Assembly: GCF_012927125.1 (NCBI RefSeq)
Contig: NZ_JABBFZ010000002.1
Span: 558,001-622,000 of the forward strand
Direction of reading: 5' to 3'
DNA from: Paraburkholderia antibiotica
GTDB lineage: Bacteria; Pseudomonadota; Gammaproteobacteria; Burkholderiales; Burkholderiaceae
Length of the DNA: 64,000 bases
Shown here: positions 26,894 to 35,000 of the stretch, one piece after another
How positions within the stretch are numbered: position 1 is the stretch's first letter
Layout: the number at the start of each line of letters is the position of its first letter
Made by a program: the position numbers and the translations under genes
Notes under the pieces: model-generated
What the model was told of the DNA's origin: nothing
The model's database searches: none
What the model saw: the letters and a program-made list of their open reading frames with translations, nothing else

Positions 26894-28348
26894 ATGCGCG
26901 TTTTCTCCGCTGCGCTCGCCACCGAAACGAACACGTTCGGTCCGATGCCGACCGATATCACGTCGTTCCACGAACGGACTTACTTCCGCTCCAGTGAACA
27001 TCCGGACGCGATGCAGATGCACAGCGGCCCGCTCTGGGCCGCGCGTCAGATCGGCCGGCCGCGCGGCTGGACGCTGATCGAAGGGCTGGTCGCGGCGGCG
27101 GTGCCGAACGGCATCGTCACGCGCGCGGCGTACGAGAGCCTGCGCGACGAACTGCTCGACGACCTGCGTCGTGCATTGCCGGTCGATATGGTGTTGCTGG
27201 GCCTACACGGCGCGATGGTCGCCGACGGCTACGACGATTGCGAAGGCGATCTGCTCGCGTGCGTGCGGGATATCGTCGGCGCGGATACGGTCATCGGTGC
27301 GACGCTCGATTCGCACACGCATCTGAGCGAGCGGATGACGCAAAGCGCCGATCTGCTGATCTGGTGGAAAGAATATCCGCACACCGACATTCTCGATCGC
27401 GCGCTCGAACTCGTCGAATTGTGCGCAGCGGCTCACGCGAAGCAGATCGTGCCGCAGGCCGCGGTAGTCGATACCGGCATGATCGTGCAACTGCACACGA
27501 CGCGCTCGCCGGCCCGCGACTTCGTCGCCCGTGCGAAGGCGCTGGAGCAACGCGACGACGTGCTGTCGGTCTCCATCGTGCATGGTTTCGCCTGGGGCGA
27601 CACGCCGGACATGGGCACCAAGGTGGTGGTGTACACCGACGCACGCATCGACCGCGACGGCAGCACCGGCCGCGAGCTGGCCCGCGCTTTCGCCGATGAA
27701 TTGTGGAACGCGCGCGAGCAGTTCGAGCCGCCGCTGCCCGATGTCGATCGCGCGCTCGATCTCGCGATCGACACGCCCGGCACCGTCGTGCTCGCCGACG
27801 GTGCCGACAACGCGGGTGGCGGCGCACCCAGCGATTCGACCTTCGTGCTGCGCAGACTGTTCGAGCGCAAGCTGACCGACGCGTGCGTCGGCCCTTTGTG
27901 GGACCCCGGCGCAGTGCGGCTCGCATTCGGCGCGGGCGAAGGCGCGACGCTGCCGCTGCGCGTGGGCGGCAAGATCGGCCCGCTGTCCGGCGATCCGCTC
28001 GACGCGACCTGGACCGTGCGCGCGTTGAAGCGCGACATGGTGATGAGCGGCCTCGCCGGTACCCCCGCGCGACTCGGCGACTGCGCGCTGATCGAAAGCG
28101 CGGGCGTCGAAGTGGTGATTTCGAGTCTTCGCTCCCAGGCCTTCAGTGTCGATCTATTCACGCAGTTGGGCTGCGATCCCGCAACGCGGCGCTTCGTGGT
28201 GGTCAAATCCTCGCAGCACTTCTACGCGTCTTACGCGCCGATCGCGAGCCGCGTGATCTATATGGCGGTACGCGGCGTGGTCGCGCATGACATTTCGACG
28301 CTGCCGTACCGGAAGATCGCGCGGCCGAAGTGGCCGCTGGATCGTTGA
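26894..28348 (+). CDS. M81-family metallohydrolase (MlrC-like)
   Basis: A 484-residue protein of the M81/DUF1485 family, named after MlrC of microcystin degradation. Conserved blocks: AALATETNTFGPMPTD, DMVLLGLHGAMVADGYDDCEGDLL, GATLDSHTHLSERM, WWKEYPHTD, ADGADNAGGGAPSDSTF, and the end VVKSSQHFYASYAPIASRVIYM. His and Asp residues in these blocks likely bind a metal. The substrate here is unknown; linkage to RidA and an amine-type FAD oxidoreductase suggests an amide or cyclic amide of an amino acid. A same-length paralogue lies at 39291-40745. Confidence 0.88.
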   Translation: MRVFSAALATETNTFGPMPTDITSFHERTYFRSSEHPDAMQMHSGPLWAARQIGRPRGWTLIEGLVAAAVPNGIVTRAAYESLRDELLDDLRRALPVDMVLLGLHGAMVADGYDDCEGDLLACVRDIVGADTVIGATLDSHTHLSERMTQSADLLIWWKEYPHTDILDRALELVELCAAAHAKQIVPQAAVVDTGMIVQLHTTRSPARDFVARAKALEQRDDVLSVSIVHGFAWGDTPDMGTKVVVYTDARIDRDGSTGRELARAFADELWNAREQFEPPLPDVDRALDLAIDTPGTVVLADGADNAGGGAPSDSTFVLRRLFERKLTDACVGPLWDPGAVRLAFGAGEGATLPLRVGGKIGPLSGDPLDATWTVRALKRDMVMSGLAGTPARLGDCALIESAGVEVVISSLRSQAFSVDLFTQLGCDPATRRFVVVKSSQHFYASYAPIASRVIYMAVRGVVAHDISTLPYRKIARPKWPLDR

Positions 28349-28401
28349 GTGAGCAGCATCGCCATTCGCTCTTTTCCCCTTTCCCTTTGAGTAACCAGAT
28401 C

Positions 28402-28755
28402 ATGAACCAGCCGATCAAACGACTTCAAACCAGCACGCGCATGAGCCAGGTGGTAATCGCCAATGGCGTCGTGTATCTGTCGGGGCAGGTACCCGATACG
28501 GCCGGCGCTTCGATCGACGTGCAGACGCGTGAGGTTCTGACGCGCATCGACACACTGCTCGCCAGCGCCGGCAGCAACAGGACCGCGCTGTTGACCGCCA
28601 ACGTATGGCTGAGCGATCCCGCGCATTTCGACGCGTTCAACGCGGTGTGGGACACTTGGCTCGCGGAAGGCCACGCGCCGACACGCGCTTGCGTGACCGC
28701 GTTGCTGATGAAACCGGGACTCGACGTCGAGGTCGCGGTCACCGCGCTCGCCTGA
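28402..28755 (+). CDS. RidA/YjgF-family enamine/imine deaminase
   Basis: A 117-residue protein of the Rid family: RMSQVVIANGVVYLSGQVPD near the N-terminus, and the conserved region GHAPTRACVTALLMKPGLDVEVAVTA with the arginine that binds the carboxylate of imine substrates. RidA proteins hydrolyse reactive enamines/imines made by amino-acid oxidising enzymes. The next gene encodes such an FAD enzyme, giving a coherent pair. Confidence 0.9.
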   Translation: MNQPIKRLQTSTRMSQVVIANGVVYLSGQVPDTAGASIDVQTREVLTRIDTLLASAGSNRTALLTANVWLSDPAHFDAFNAVWDTWLAEGHAPTRACVTALLMKPGLDVEVAVTALA

Positions 28756-28828
28756 ACCTGCTTTCAAGAACGCATCGGAATCCATACTATTGGCACGGGC
28801 ATCACGGGCATCAAAAAGGAAACCCGCA

Positions 28829-30061
28829 ATGAAGTTCGATACAGTCGTGCTGGGCGGCGGCATCGTCGGTGTGTCGGTGGCAGTGCAGCTGCAACGGCGC
28901 GGGCTGCGCGTCGCGCTGGTCGATCGCAAGGCGCCGGGCAACGAGACTTCGCTGGGCAACGCCGGGCTGATCCAGCGCGAAGGCGTCTATCCGTACGCCA
29001 TTCCGCGCGATTTCGCATCGCTCGCGCATTACGCCGGCAACCGCGCGACCGACGTGCGCTACCACCCGGCGGCGATGCCGAAGTTGCTGCCGTTTCTCTA
29101 TCGCTACTGGTATCACTCGCGCGACGACCGCCACGCGCGGATCGCGCGGGCGTACTCGACGCTGATCGAGCATTGCGTCACCGAGCATCGCGATCTGATC
29201 GATGCGGCCGGTGCACAGTCACTGCTGCGCACCGGCGGCTGGATCAAGGTGTTTCGCAACGAAAGCGCGCTGCACAGGACGCTTGCCGAAGCACGCCGCT
29301 GGAACGACGAATATGGCGTCGACTACGAGGCGCTCGACCGTGGCGCGCTGCGCGCCACCGAGCCGGCGCTGAGTCCAGCGCTGGTTGGCGGCGTGCGCTA
29401 TACGTCGTCGAATTCCGTCAGCGATCCGAGTGCGCTCGTCACTGCCTATGCACGGCTATTCGAACAGCTTGGCGGCCAGGTGTTGATTGGCGACGCCCAT
29501 ACGCTCGAACCTGCATGGCGCGTCACGACACAGCGCGGCGCGGTGGAAACCCGCTCGATCGTCGTGGCCATGGGCCCCTGGTCCGGCGACATCGCGGGCA
29601 AACTCGGCTATACGTTGCCGCTCGCGGTGAAACGCGGCTATCACATGCACTATGCGGCGGCGGACGGCGCGCGCCTCAATCAACCGGTGCTCGACCCCGA
29701 AGTCGGCTTCATGATCACGCCGATGCTGCGCGGCATCCGCCTGACCACCGGCGCCGAACTCGGCCATCGCGACACCGCGAAGACGCCCGTGCAACTCGAA
29801 GCCGTCGAGCCGCTCGCACGCGAAATTTTTCCGCTCGGCGCGCGCCTCGATGCCGAGCCGTGGCTCGGCTGCCGTCCCTGCACGCCGGACATGATGCCGA
29901 TCATCGGCCGCGCGCCCCGGCACGACAACCTGTGGTTCGCGTTCGGCCACGCGCATCATGGCCTGACGCTCGGCCCCGTAACCGGCCGGCTGATCGCGGA
30001 AATGATCACTGGCGAGCCGACGCTGGTCGACCCGCGGCCTTTCCGCGTCGATCGATTCTGA
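28829..30061 (+). CDS. FAD-dependent D-amino-acid-type oxidoreductase
   Basis: A 410-residue DAO-family flavoprotein. The N-terminal dinucleotide fold is VVLGGGIVGVSVAVQLQRRG, followed by SLGNAGLIQREG; the C-terminal FAD region is WLGCRPCTPDMMPIIGRAPRHDNLWFAFGHAHHGLTLGPVTGRL, which matches DadA-like dehydrogenases. It would oxidise an amino acid or secondary amine to an imine, which the neighbouring RidA protein can hydrolyse. The ATG at 28829 follows AAAAAGGA and starts directly at the FAD motif. Confidence 0.88.
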   Translation: MKFDTVVLGGGIVGVSVAVQLQRRGLRVALVDRKAPGNETSLGNAGLIQREGVYPYAIPRDFASLAHYAGNRATDVRYHPAAMPKLLPFLYRYWYHSRDDRHARIARAYSTLIEHCVTEHRDLIDAAGAQSLLRTGGWIKVFRNESALHRTLAEARRWNDEYGVDYEALDRGALRATEPALSPALVGGVRYTSSNSVSDPSALVTAYARLFEQLGGQVLIGDAHTLEPAWRVTTQRGAVETRSIVVAMGPWSGDIAGKLGYTLPLAVKRGYHMHYAAADGARLNQPVLDPEVGFMITPMLRGIRLTTGAELGHRDTAKTPVQLEAVEPLAREIFPLGARLDAEPWLGCRPCTPDMMPIIGRAPRHDNLWFAFGHAHHGLTLGPVTGRLIAEMITGEPTLVDPRPFRVDRF

Positions 30062-30088
30062 CGTTTCCGCCGAGCTATTCGGGTCGAT

Positions 30089-31081
30089 ATGAATCTCCAC
30101 GACTTGCCGCTGCGCCACGCGCCCTTCATGACCGAATTCTCGACACCCGATGTGTCAAGCTGGACCTCGCTTCTCGCGGCCCTCTCCGCCGGAGAAAAGC
30201 TCGAAGGACAATCGCCGAATGCGTGCCCGGGAAGAATCGCGGCCTGCCGTCTGGTCGGCGGCGGCATCGCGGCACTGTCCACCTGCGAGCCGCAGTCGAT
30301 GAAGTACCGCGCAAACGTCGACTCGCCGACTCGCGACGAAGACATCAGCGTCGTGACGGTGTTGCGCGGAAAGGGTTCAGTCCAACTCGAACACGACGCG
30401 TTTTCGTTCGAAACCGGCGACGTGATTTTCCGCCGCGCCAGAACACCGGCGGCGGCGACCCTCGACGAGCAAAGCCACCTGCTCGGCCTGCGCATTCCGG
30501 CGAGCAGGCTGTTCGGCAGCGCCGCCTATCCGATCGACAAGATCGTCAGCATCTGCTCGGCGCGCAATACGCCAAGCATCCGCGCGTTCACGCAATACGC
30601 GGAGATCTGGCTGGCGATGGCAAGCAGCACGCCGACGCGTAGTCGCTTCTTTGCGGAGCAGGCACTGATCAGCCTGCTGACTTCGGTGTACCTCGAGGCG
30701 AGCGAGTCGTCGTCGAAAGCTGCTCGCTCGCATGAGCAGGCCTCGACGGCCGCTTGGGGCCGGTTGCTCAATGCGCTGCAGATCCGCCTGTGCGATCCCG
30801 AGTTGTCCGCGGATAGCCTTGCCTCGACCGCGCGCATGTCGAAACGGTATATGCATCGACTGTTCGAGAAGCACGGCTTGCGATACGGCGAATTCCTTCT
30901 GCAGCGTCGACTCGAACATGCGCGCGACGAACTCGAAGACCCGCGTCTTGCTTCATTGAAAATCGGCGATATCGCGTATCGCGCCGGTTTCAACGACGCG
31001 GGTCACTTCAGTCGCACGTTCAGGAAATGTTTCCACGTTTCGCCCGGCGTGTTTCGCGCGGGACTCGCGCTCGAAGGATGA
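30089..31081 (+). CDS. AraC-family transcriptional regulator
   Basis: A 330-residue regulator with an N-terminal cupin-like sensing domain (about residues 60-190) and a C-terminal double HTH (ALQIRLCDPELSADSLASTARMSKRYMHRLFEKHGLRYGEFLLQRRLEHARDEL... IAYRAGFNDAGHFSRTFRKCF). The first ATG has no strong ribosome site, so ATG 30128 is an alternative. It is 27 bp after the FAD oxidoreductase gene and may be in the same transcript, or may control the MFS-porin pair downstream. Its stop codon sits at the edge of a porin remnant read in another frame. Confidence 0.88.
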   Translation: MNLHDLPLRHAPFMTEFSTPDVSSWTSLLAALSAGEKLEGQSPNACPGRIAACRLVGGGIAALSTCEPQSMKYRANVDSPTRDEDISVVTVLRGKGSVQLEHDAFSFETGDVIFRRARTPAAATLDEQSHLLGLRIPASRLFGSAAYPIDKIVSICSARNTPSIRAFTQYAEIWLAMASSTPTRSRFFAEQALISLLTSVYLEASESSSKAARSHEQASTAAWGRLLNALQIRLCDPELSADSLASTARMSKRYMHRLFEKHGLRYGEFLLQRRLEHARDELEDPRLASLKIGDIAYRAGFNDAGHFSRTFRKCFHVSPGVFRAGLALEG

Positions 31082-31082
31082 G

Positions 31083-31391
31083 GCGGAAGACGCCTTCTAT
31101 CCACAGCCATTTGGTCTGCAGATGGAATGGACCGTGGGGCGCGGCCCGCAACTGGACCTGAACCAAGGCGTCATTTCGACGAAGCCGCTATACGGCGGAT
31201 ACGTGCAGGCGATGTACAAGCTCGATCACCCCACATACGGAACCTTGATTCCATACGCCAAATGGCAACCGTTCCTCGCGCTCGAACTGACTGTTGCCTA
31301 CTCGCGGATCAAGCGAACCAATCTCGCCGAAGCGCCTTACAGGACCGTTAGAGGCAACCTGTTCCGCGTACAGCTGCAGACCCATTACTGA
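31083..31391 (+). pseudogene. C-terminal remnant of an OprP/OprO-type porin
   Basis: The frame reads in from the end of the AraC gene without a start: EDAFYPQPFGLQMEWTVGRGPQL, then YGGYVQAMYKL, YGTLIPYAKWQP, and RVQLQTHY at the end. These match the last strands of phosphate-selective-type porins (PEPFGLQAEW...GRGPQL). About 100 residues remain of a protein normally near 400-450, with no signal peptide and the front replaced by the AraC gene. It is best read as a broken gene left by deletion or rearrangement. A small ORF from ATG 31122 could still be translated but would lack export signals. Confidence 0.7.
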
Positions 31392-31397
31392 TCGGCC

Positions 31398-31437
31398 GGA
31401 AGCCCGCAAGCTGCCCACGCGGCAGGCTCGGGCTTCC
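31398..31437 (+). terminator. Hairpin after the porin remnant
   Basis: GGAAGCCCG pairs with CGGGCTTCC around a 22-nt middle that itself can pair (GCTGCC with GGCAGG-type bases). It stands 7 bp after the remnant's stop, where the intact porin gene would have been terminated. There is no T-run, so the termination role is moderate. The rest of the 343-bp gap to the MFS gene shows no gene. Confidence 0.45.
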
Positions 31438-31734
31438 CGATCGTCACCCACCACCGCCGTATCAGGTTGTCCGCTGCTCGCCGCGCCAGCCGGCTCGATC
31501 GCGGGACACCACTCCCTTCCTGACGTGTCTTCCGGCACAGAACACGGGCGATGCAACTCGCCACCAGCCAGCGCTCCTCATTACTTGGTTATCCGATCCT
31601 CATGAGATCCACAAGAGTGCATTTCCAGCCTATCGACAGATCACTTCCAGACCACACGATGCGGTTTTGACGAGATAAGTTTTAGTCGATCCGCAAGAAA
31701 GCCGCGCAGCTTCGCCTTATAGAGAGAATCCCCT

Positions 31735-33108
31735 ATGCACAGCAACGCATCGTCGACAAACCACCGCAACGGCGAGTGGTACTCGTGGTATCTGGTGTTC
31801 GTGTTGTTTCTCGCTTGCGTGCTGTCCTACGCGGATCGTCAATCCGTCGCGATCCTGATTCAGCCCATCAAACTCGAATTCGGCCTGTCCGATACGCAGA
31901 TTGGACTCGTGCAAGGACTGGCGTTCGCGATGTGCTGGGCAGTGGCGATGCTGCCGCTTTCGCGCGTCATCGACCGTTCGTCGCGAACACGCTTGTCCGC
32001 AATCTGTCTGCTGATCTGGAGCATCGCCACTGTTCTGTGCGGCGTCGTGCCGACCTTCTGGCTATTCGTGCTGGCGCGCGCTGGCACCGCGATTTCGGAG
32101 GCCGGTATCAACCCTGCCGCGCTATCGATCTTCGCGGACCTCTTCGATTCGAAAAAGCTGCAACGGGCCAATAGCTTCTTTTATGTCGGCCCGTATGTCG
32201 GAGGCGGTATCGCGCTGCTGGTCGGCGGCACGCTCTTTCAGATGCTGTCCAGCTCGACCGCGTCCGCGTGGCTGCCGCACTTTCTGTTCACGACCTTGTC
32301 GCCCTGGCGCTGGGTGATGATCGCGCTGGGCGCGCCGGGCATCGCACTGTTTCTCCTCATGGTGCTGACGGTTCGCGATGTCGGCCGCACGCGCTCCAAT
32401 ACCCAGTCCGTTCCGAACCGCGCCGAATCGAATTGGCACGCAACACTGGCCGAAATCTTTATCGCGCGCCCCTTCGTCAAATGGTATTTCGCATCGGGGA
32501 TCTTCGTCGTAGCTCTTTTCTATTCGCTGGTGACATGGTTTCCCACCGTAATGATTCGCAGCTTCGCGTCGAATCCGCATTTCGTCGGCGGCCATCTCGG
32601 TCCTATCTATATCTGCGCTGGTGTCGCGGGTGCGTTGATCGCCGGATTGCTGCTGAAGAACGACACCACCGAAGGCCTGCTGCTCAGAACGCTCAACCTT
32701 CAGGTTGGCCTCGGCATCGCGTTGATTCCGATCTTCGTGCTGTCTTTTTTCGCTGCCACCGTCACGCAGTTTTTCTGGCTATACGGCGCGATGACCTTCG
32801 TTTGCAGCATGCTTGTTTCGACCGTGGCCACGCCGATTCAGTTGACCATGCCCAATCGTCTGCGCGGACAGACCATTGCGGTCAGCGCGTTCATCACGTC
32901 GATCGTCGGTGGCGGGCTGGGTCCGGTGAGCGTCGGCTATCTGGCCGACAGGCTCGGCACGGGTCGCGACGCGCTGGCATCCGCGCTGTTCACCTCGTGC
33001 GTGGTCTGGTCGGCGGTGGCCGTCGTCCTGCTCGTGATCGCGCGACATCGGATTCTCGACATGCCGTCCGCCATTCCATCCATCGACCGGAGACCGTCAT
33101 TCAAATAA
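31735..33108 (+). CDS. MFS transporter
   Basis: A 457-residue major facilitator with 12 predicted helices. The first segment is WYLVFVLFLACVLSYADRQSVAILIQPIKLEFGLSDTQIGL, followed by RVIDRSSRTRLSAICLLIWS, the helix 2-3 loop signature. It resembles the organic-acid transporter group seen with catabolic genes in Burkholderiales. The porin gene follows after 69 bp, so the pair probably forms an outer/inner-membrane uptake route for the same solute. Substrate unknown. Confidence 0.88.
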   Translation: MHSNASSTNHRNGEWYSWYLVFVLFLACVLSYADRQSVAILIQPIKLEFGLSDTQIGLVQGLAFAMCWAVAMLPLSRVIDRSSRTRLSAICLLIWSIATVLCGVVPTFWLFVLARAGTAISEAGINPAALSIFADLFDSKKLQRANSFFYVGPYVGGGIALLVGGTLFQMLSSSTASAWLPHFLFTTLSPWRWVMIALGAPGIALFLLMVLTVRDVGRTRSNTQSVPNRAESNWHATLAEIFIARPFVKWYFASGIFVVALFYSLVTWFPTVMIRSFASNPHFVGGHLGPIYICAGVAGALIAGLLLKNDTTEGLLLRTLNLQVGLGIALIPIFVLSFFAATVTQFFWLYGAMTFVCSMLVSTVATPIQLTMPNRLRGQTIAVSAFITSIVGGGLGPVSVGYLADRLGTGRDALASALFTSCVVWSAVAVVLLVIARHRILDMPSAIPSIDRRPSFK

Positions 33109-33177
33109 GCACATCCAACCGACAAATAAAACACGACGAATAACAACCGATAACGATTCAAACACCCTGGATGGACT

Positions 33178-34245
33178 ATGCGTTACACCAAACTGGTAGC
33201 AGCATCCTGCATTCTGTTTTCCGTCGGCGCACAAGCACAGAGTAGTGTTTCTCTTTACGGCATCATCGATACCGGCCTCACCTACGTGAACAATCGCGGC
33301 GGCCATTCCATCGTCTACATGGATTCCGGCATTACGCAAGGCAGCCGCTGGGGGCTGCTGGGAAAAGAAGATCTGGGCGGCGGCACCAGCGTGATCTTCA
33401 ATCTGGAGAACCGCTTCACGCTACATAACGGGGCCTCGTCGGCGATGTTCGGCGGCTGGTCTTACGTCGGGCTTCAATCTGACCGGTGGGGCACGCTCAC
33501 CTTCGGACGCCAGTACGATTTCATGGCTTACCTGGTGCTCTACGCGAACGCGATGAGCGGCATTTACGGCGGCCATCCGTACGACTCCGACCGACTCGCC
33601 GGCGAGTTCGTCAATAATTCCGTGCGCTACCTCACACCGCTCTTTGCCGGCGTTCAGGCCGGTGCGCTTTATGGCTTCAGCAATGCGGCGGGCGCGTTCG
33701 GCGGCACCGCAGGCTCTCCCCGCACGGTGAGCTTTACGCTCAACTATCAGCGGGACGATCCGCTGTCGTGGTATCTCGCCTATACCAAGGCCGACGGCTA
33801 TGGCGGCAGCGCGGCGTCGGTCCTGCTCGGCGACGCGACCTCCACGACGGGTGGCCTCGGCGTGCGCTACACGTTCGGCAGCTCGGCGATCTATGCGCTG
33901 ATCGACCACAGCCGGTTGAGCGACCCGCTCAGCGGCGGCAAGACATTGTCCGCGACGAATGCGGACGTGGGTGTGCGTTATTCGGTAACCCCCGCGCTTT
34001 ACTTCTACCCGAGCTACTCGTACATGAAAACCGGAGAAGCGAAAGCGCATCAGTTCAACCTGGGCGTCGACTATCTGCTGTCGAAGCGGACCGATCTGTA
34101 TGCACTCGTTGCCTATCAGAAGTCGGCGACCGCCGGTTACCCCGCGGGCATCTTGTGGATCACGAGCCTCACCTCGCCGAATATGGGCTATTCCACCACC
34201 GACAAACAACTCGCTTTCAGAATCGCGATCAGAACCAGGTTCTGA
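33178..34245 (+). CDS. Trimeric outer-membrane porin, Burkholderia type
   Basis: A 355-residue porin of the Gram-negative (Porin_4) family: signal peptide ending GAQAQ, then SSVSLYGIIDTGLTYVNN, GSRWGLLGKEDLGGGTSVIFNLENRF, the WGTLTFGRQYD loop, and a C-terminal strand ending in phenylalanine (LAFRIAIRTRF), which is needed for barrel insertion. A general or solute-biased diffusion channel. It follows the MFS gene and is closed by a clear terminator. Confidence 0.93.
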   Translation: MRYTKLVAASCILFSVGAQAQSSVSLYGIIDTGLTYVNNRGGHSIVYMDSGITQGSRWGLLGKEDLGGGTSVIFNLENRFTLHNGASSAMFGGWSYVGLQSDRWGTLTFGRQYDFMAYLVLYANAMSGIYGGHPYDSDRLAGEFVNNSVRYLTPLFAGVQAGALYGFSNAAGAFGGTAGSPRTVSFTLNYQRDDPLSWYLAYTKADGYGGSAASVLLGDATSTTGGLGVRYTFGSSAIYALIDHSRLSDPLSGGKTLSATNADVGVRYSVTPALYFYPSYSYMKTGEAKAHQFNLGVDYLLSKRTDLYALVAYQKSATAGYPAGILWITSLTSPNMGYSTTDKQLAFRIAIRTRF

Positions 34246-34259
34246 TTCGGTGCCGACCC

Positions 34260-34293
34260 GAGCGGCCGAAAGCTGCAGGCCGCTCGCATTTTT
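34260..34293 (+). terminator. Rho-independent terminator after the porin gene
   Basis: GAGCGGCC (34260-34267) pairs with GGCCGCTC (34278-34285) around a 10-nt loop, followed by GCA and five T (34289-34293), 15 bp past the porin stop. Confidence 0.85.
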
Positions 34294-34376
34294 CCGACGT
34301 CCCGCATTATGTCTCGCCTCATGTGTCGTTAGGCACCAGTCACTCGTCGCATTCTTCAGGCACTGCGCGCTCGCCG

Positions 34377-34850
34377 CTAATACTCGCGCACCTGCACCGG
34401 CAAAGCCGTCTTGTACTGCACTTTGCGCAACGCAATCGACGTGCTGATGTCTTTCACGCCGTCGATCTTCACCAGCCGCTCCATCACGAACCGTTCGATG
34501 CCGGCGATATCCGCCGCGACCACGCGCAGCATGTAATCGAACGCGCCTGTCATCAGATAGCACTCCATCACTTCGTCGAAGTTGCCGATCGCGCGCTCGA
34601 AGCCCGCGAGTTGCGACGCGCTTTTCTTGTCCACCGCCACCTGCACGTAGGCATTCACCGGAAACCCGGCTTTTTCCTGGTCGAGAAGCGTCACGTACTG
34701 ATTCACGATGCCGCTCTCTTCGAGCAGCCGCACGCGGCGATAGAACGGCGACAGCGACAGATTGAGCGCCTCCGCCAGATCCGCCGCCTTGATATGCGCG
34801 TCCTTCTGCAGCGCCTGAAGTATCCGGATATCGGTTCGATCCAGCTTCAT
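34377..34850 (-). CDS. Lrp/AsnC-family regulator
   Basis: A 157-residue regulator: N-terminal HTH (LDRTDIRILQALQKDAHIKAADLAEALNLSLSPFYRRVRLLEESGIV) and a RAM/ligand domain (YVQVAVDKKSASQLAGFERAIGNFDEVMECYLMTGAFDYMLRVVAADI). Lrp-type proteins sense amino acids. It is divergent from the indolepyruvate ferredoxin oxidoreductase gene 150 bp away, so it probably controls aromatic or branched amino-acid degradation through that enzyme. AGGAAAA precedes the ATG. Confidence 0.93.
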   Translation of the reverse strand: MKLDRTDIRILQALQKDAHIKAADLAEALNLSLSPFYRRVRLLEESGIVNQYVTLLDQEKAGFPVNAYVQVAVDKKSASQLAGFERAIGNFDEVMECYLMTGAFDYMLRVVAADIAGIERFVMERLVKIDGVKDISTSIALRKVQYKTALPVQVREY

Positions 34851-35000
34851 TGGCTATTTTTCCTATTAATTGCTTTGTTAATGGCAAAACCAGCCATCCA
34901 ATGCACTTTCACTGGCCAAGGTTAGCAAATTTCGCCTAATTGGACACCATAAAATTTATTCCAGTCCATACCCCACAAATACTCATCACGGAGACATCAC

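Noticed and set aside
31122..31391. An intact 89-residue gene
   Set aside because: The same frame continues upstream with porin sequence and has no signal peptide, so it is better read as a porin remnant.
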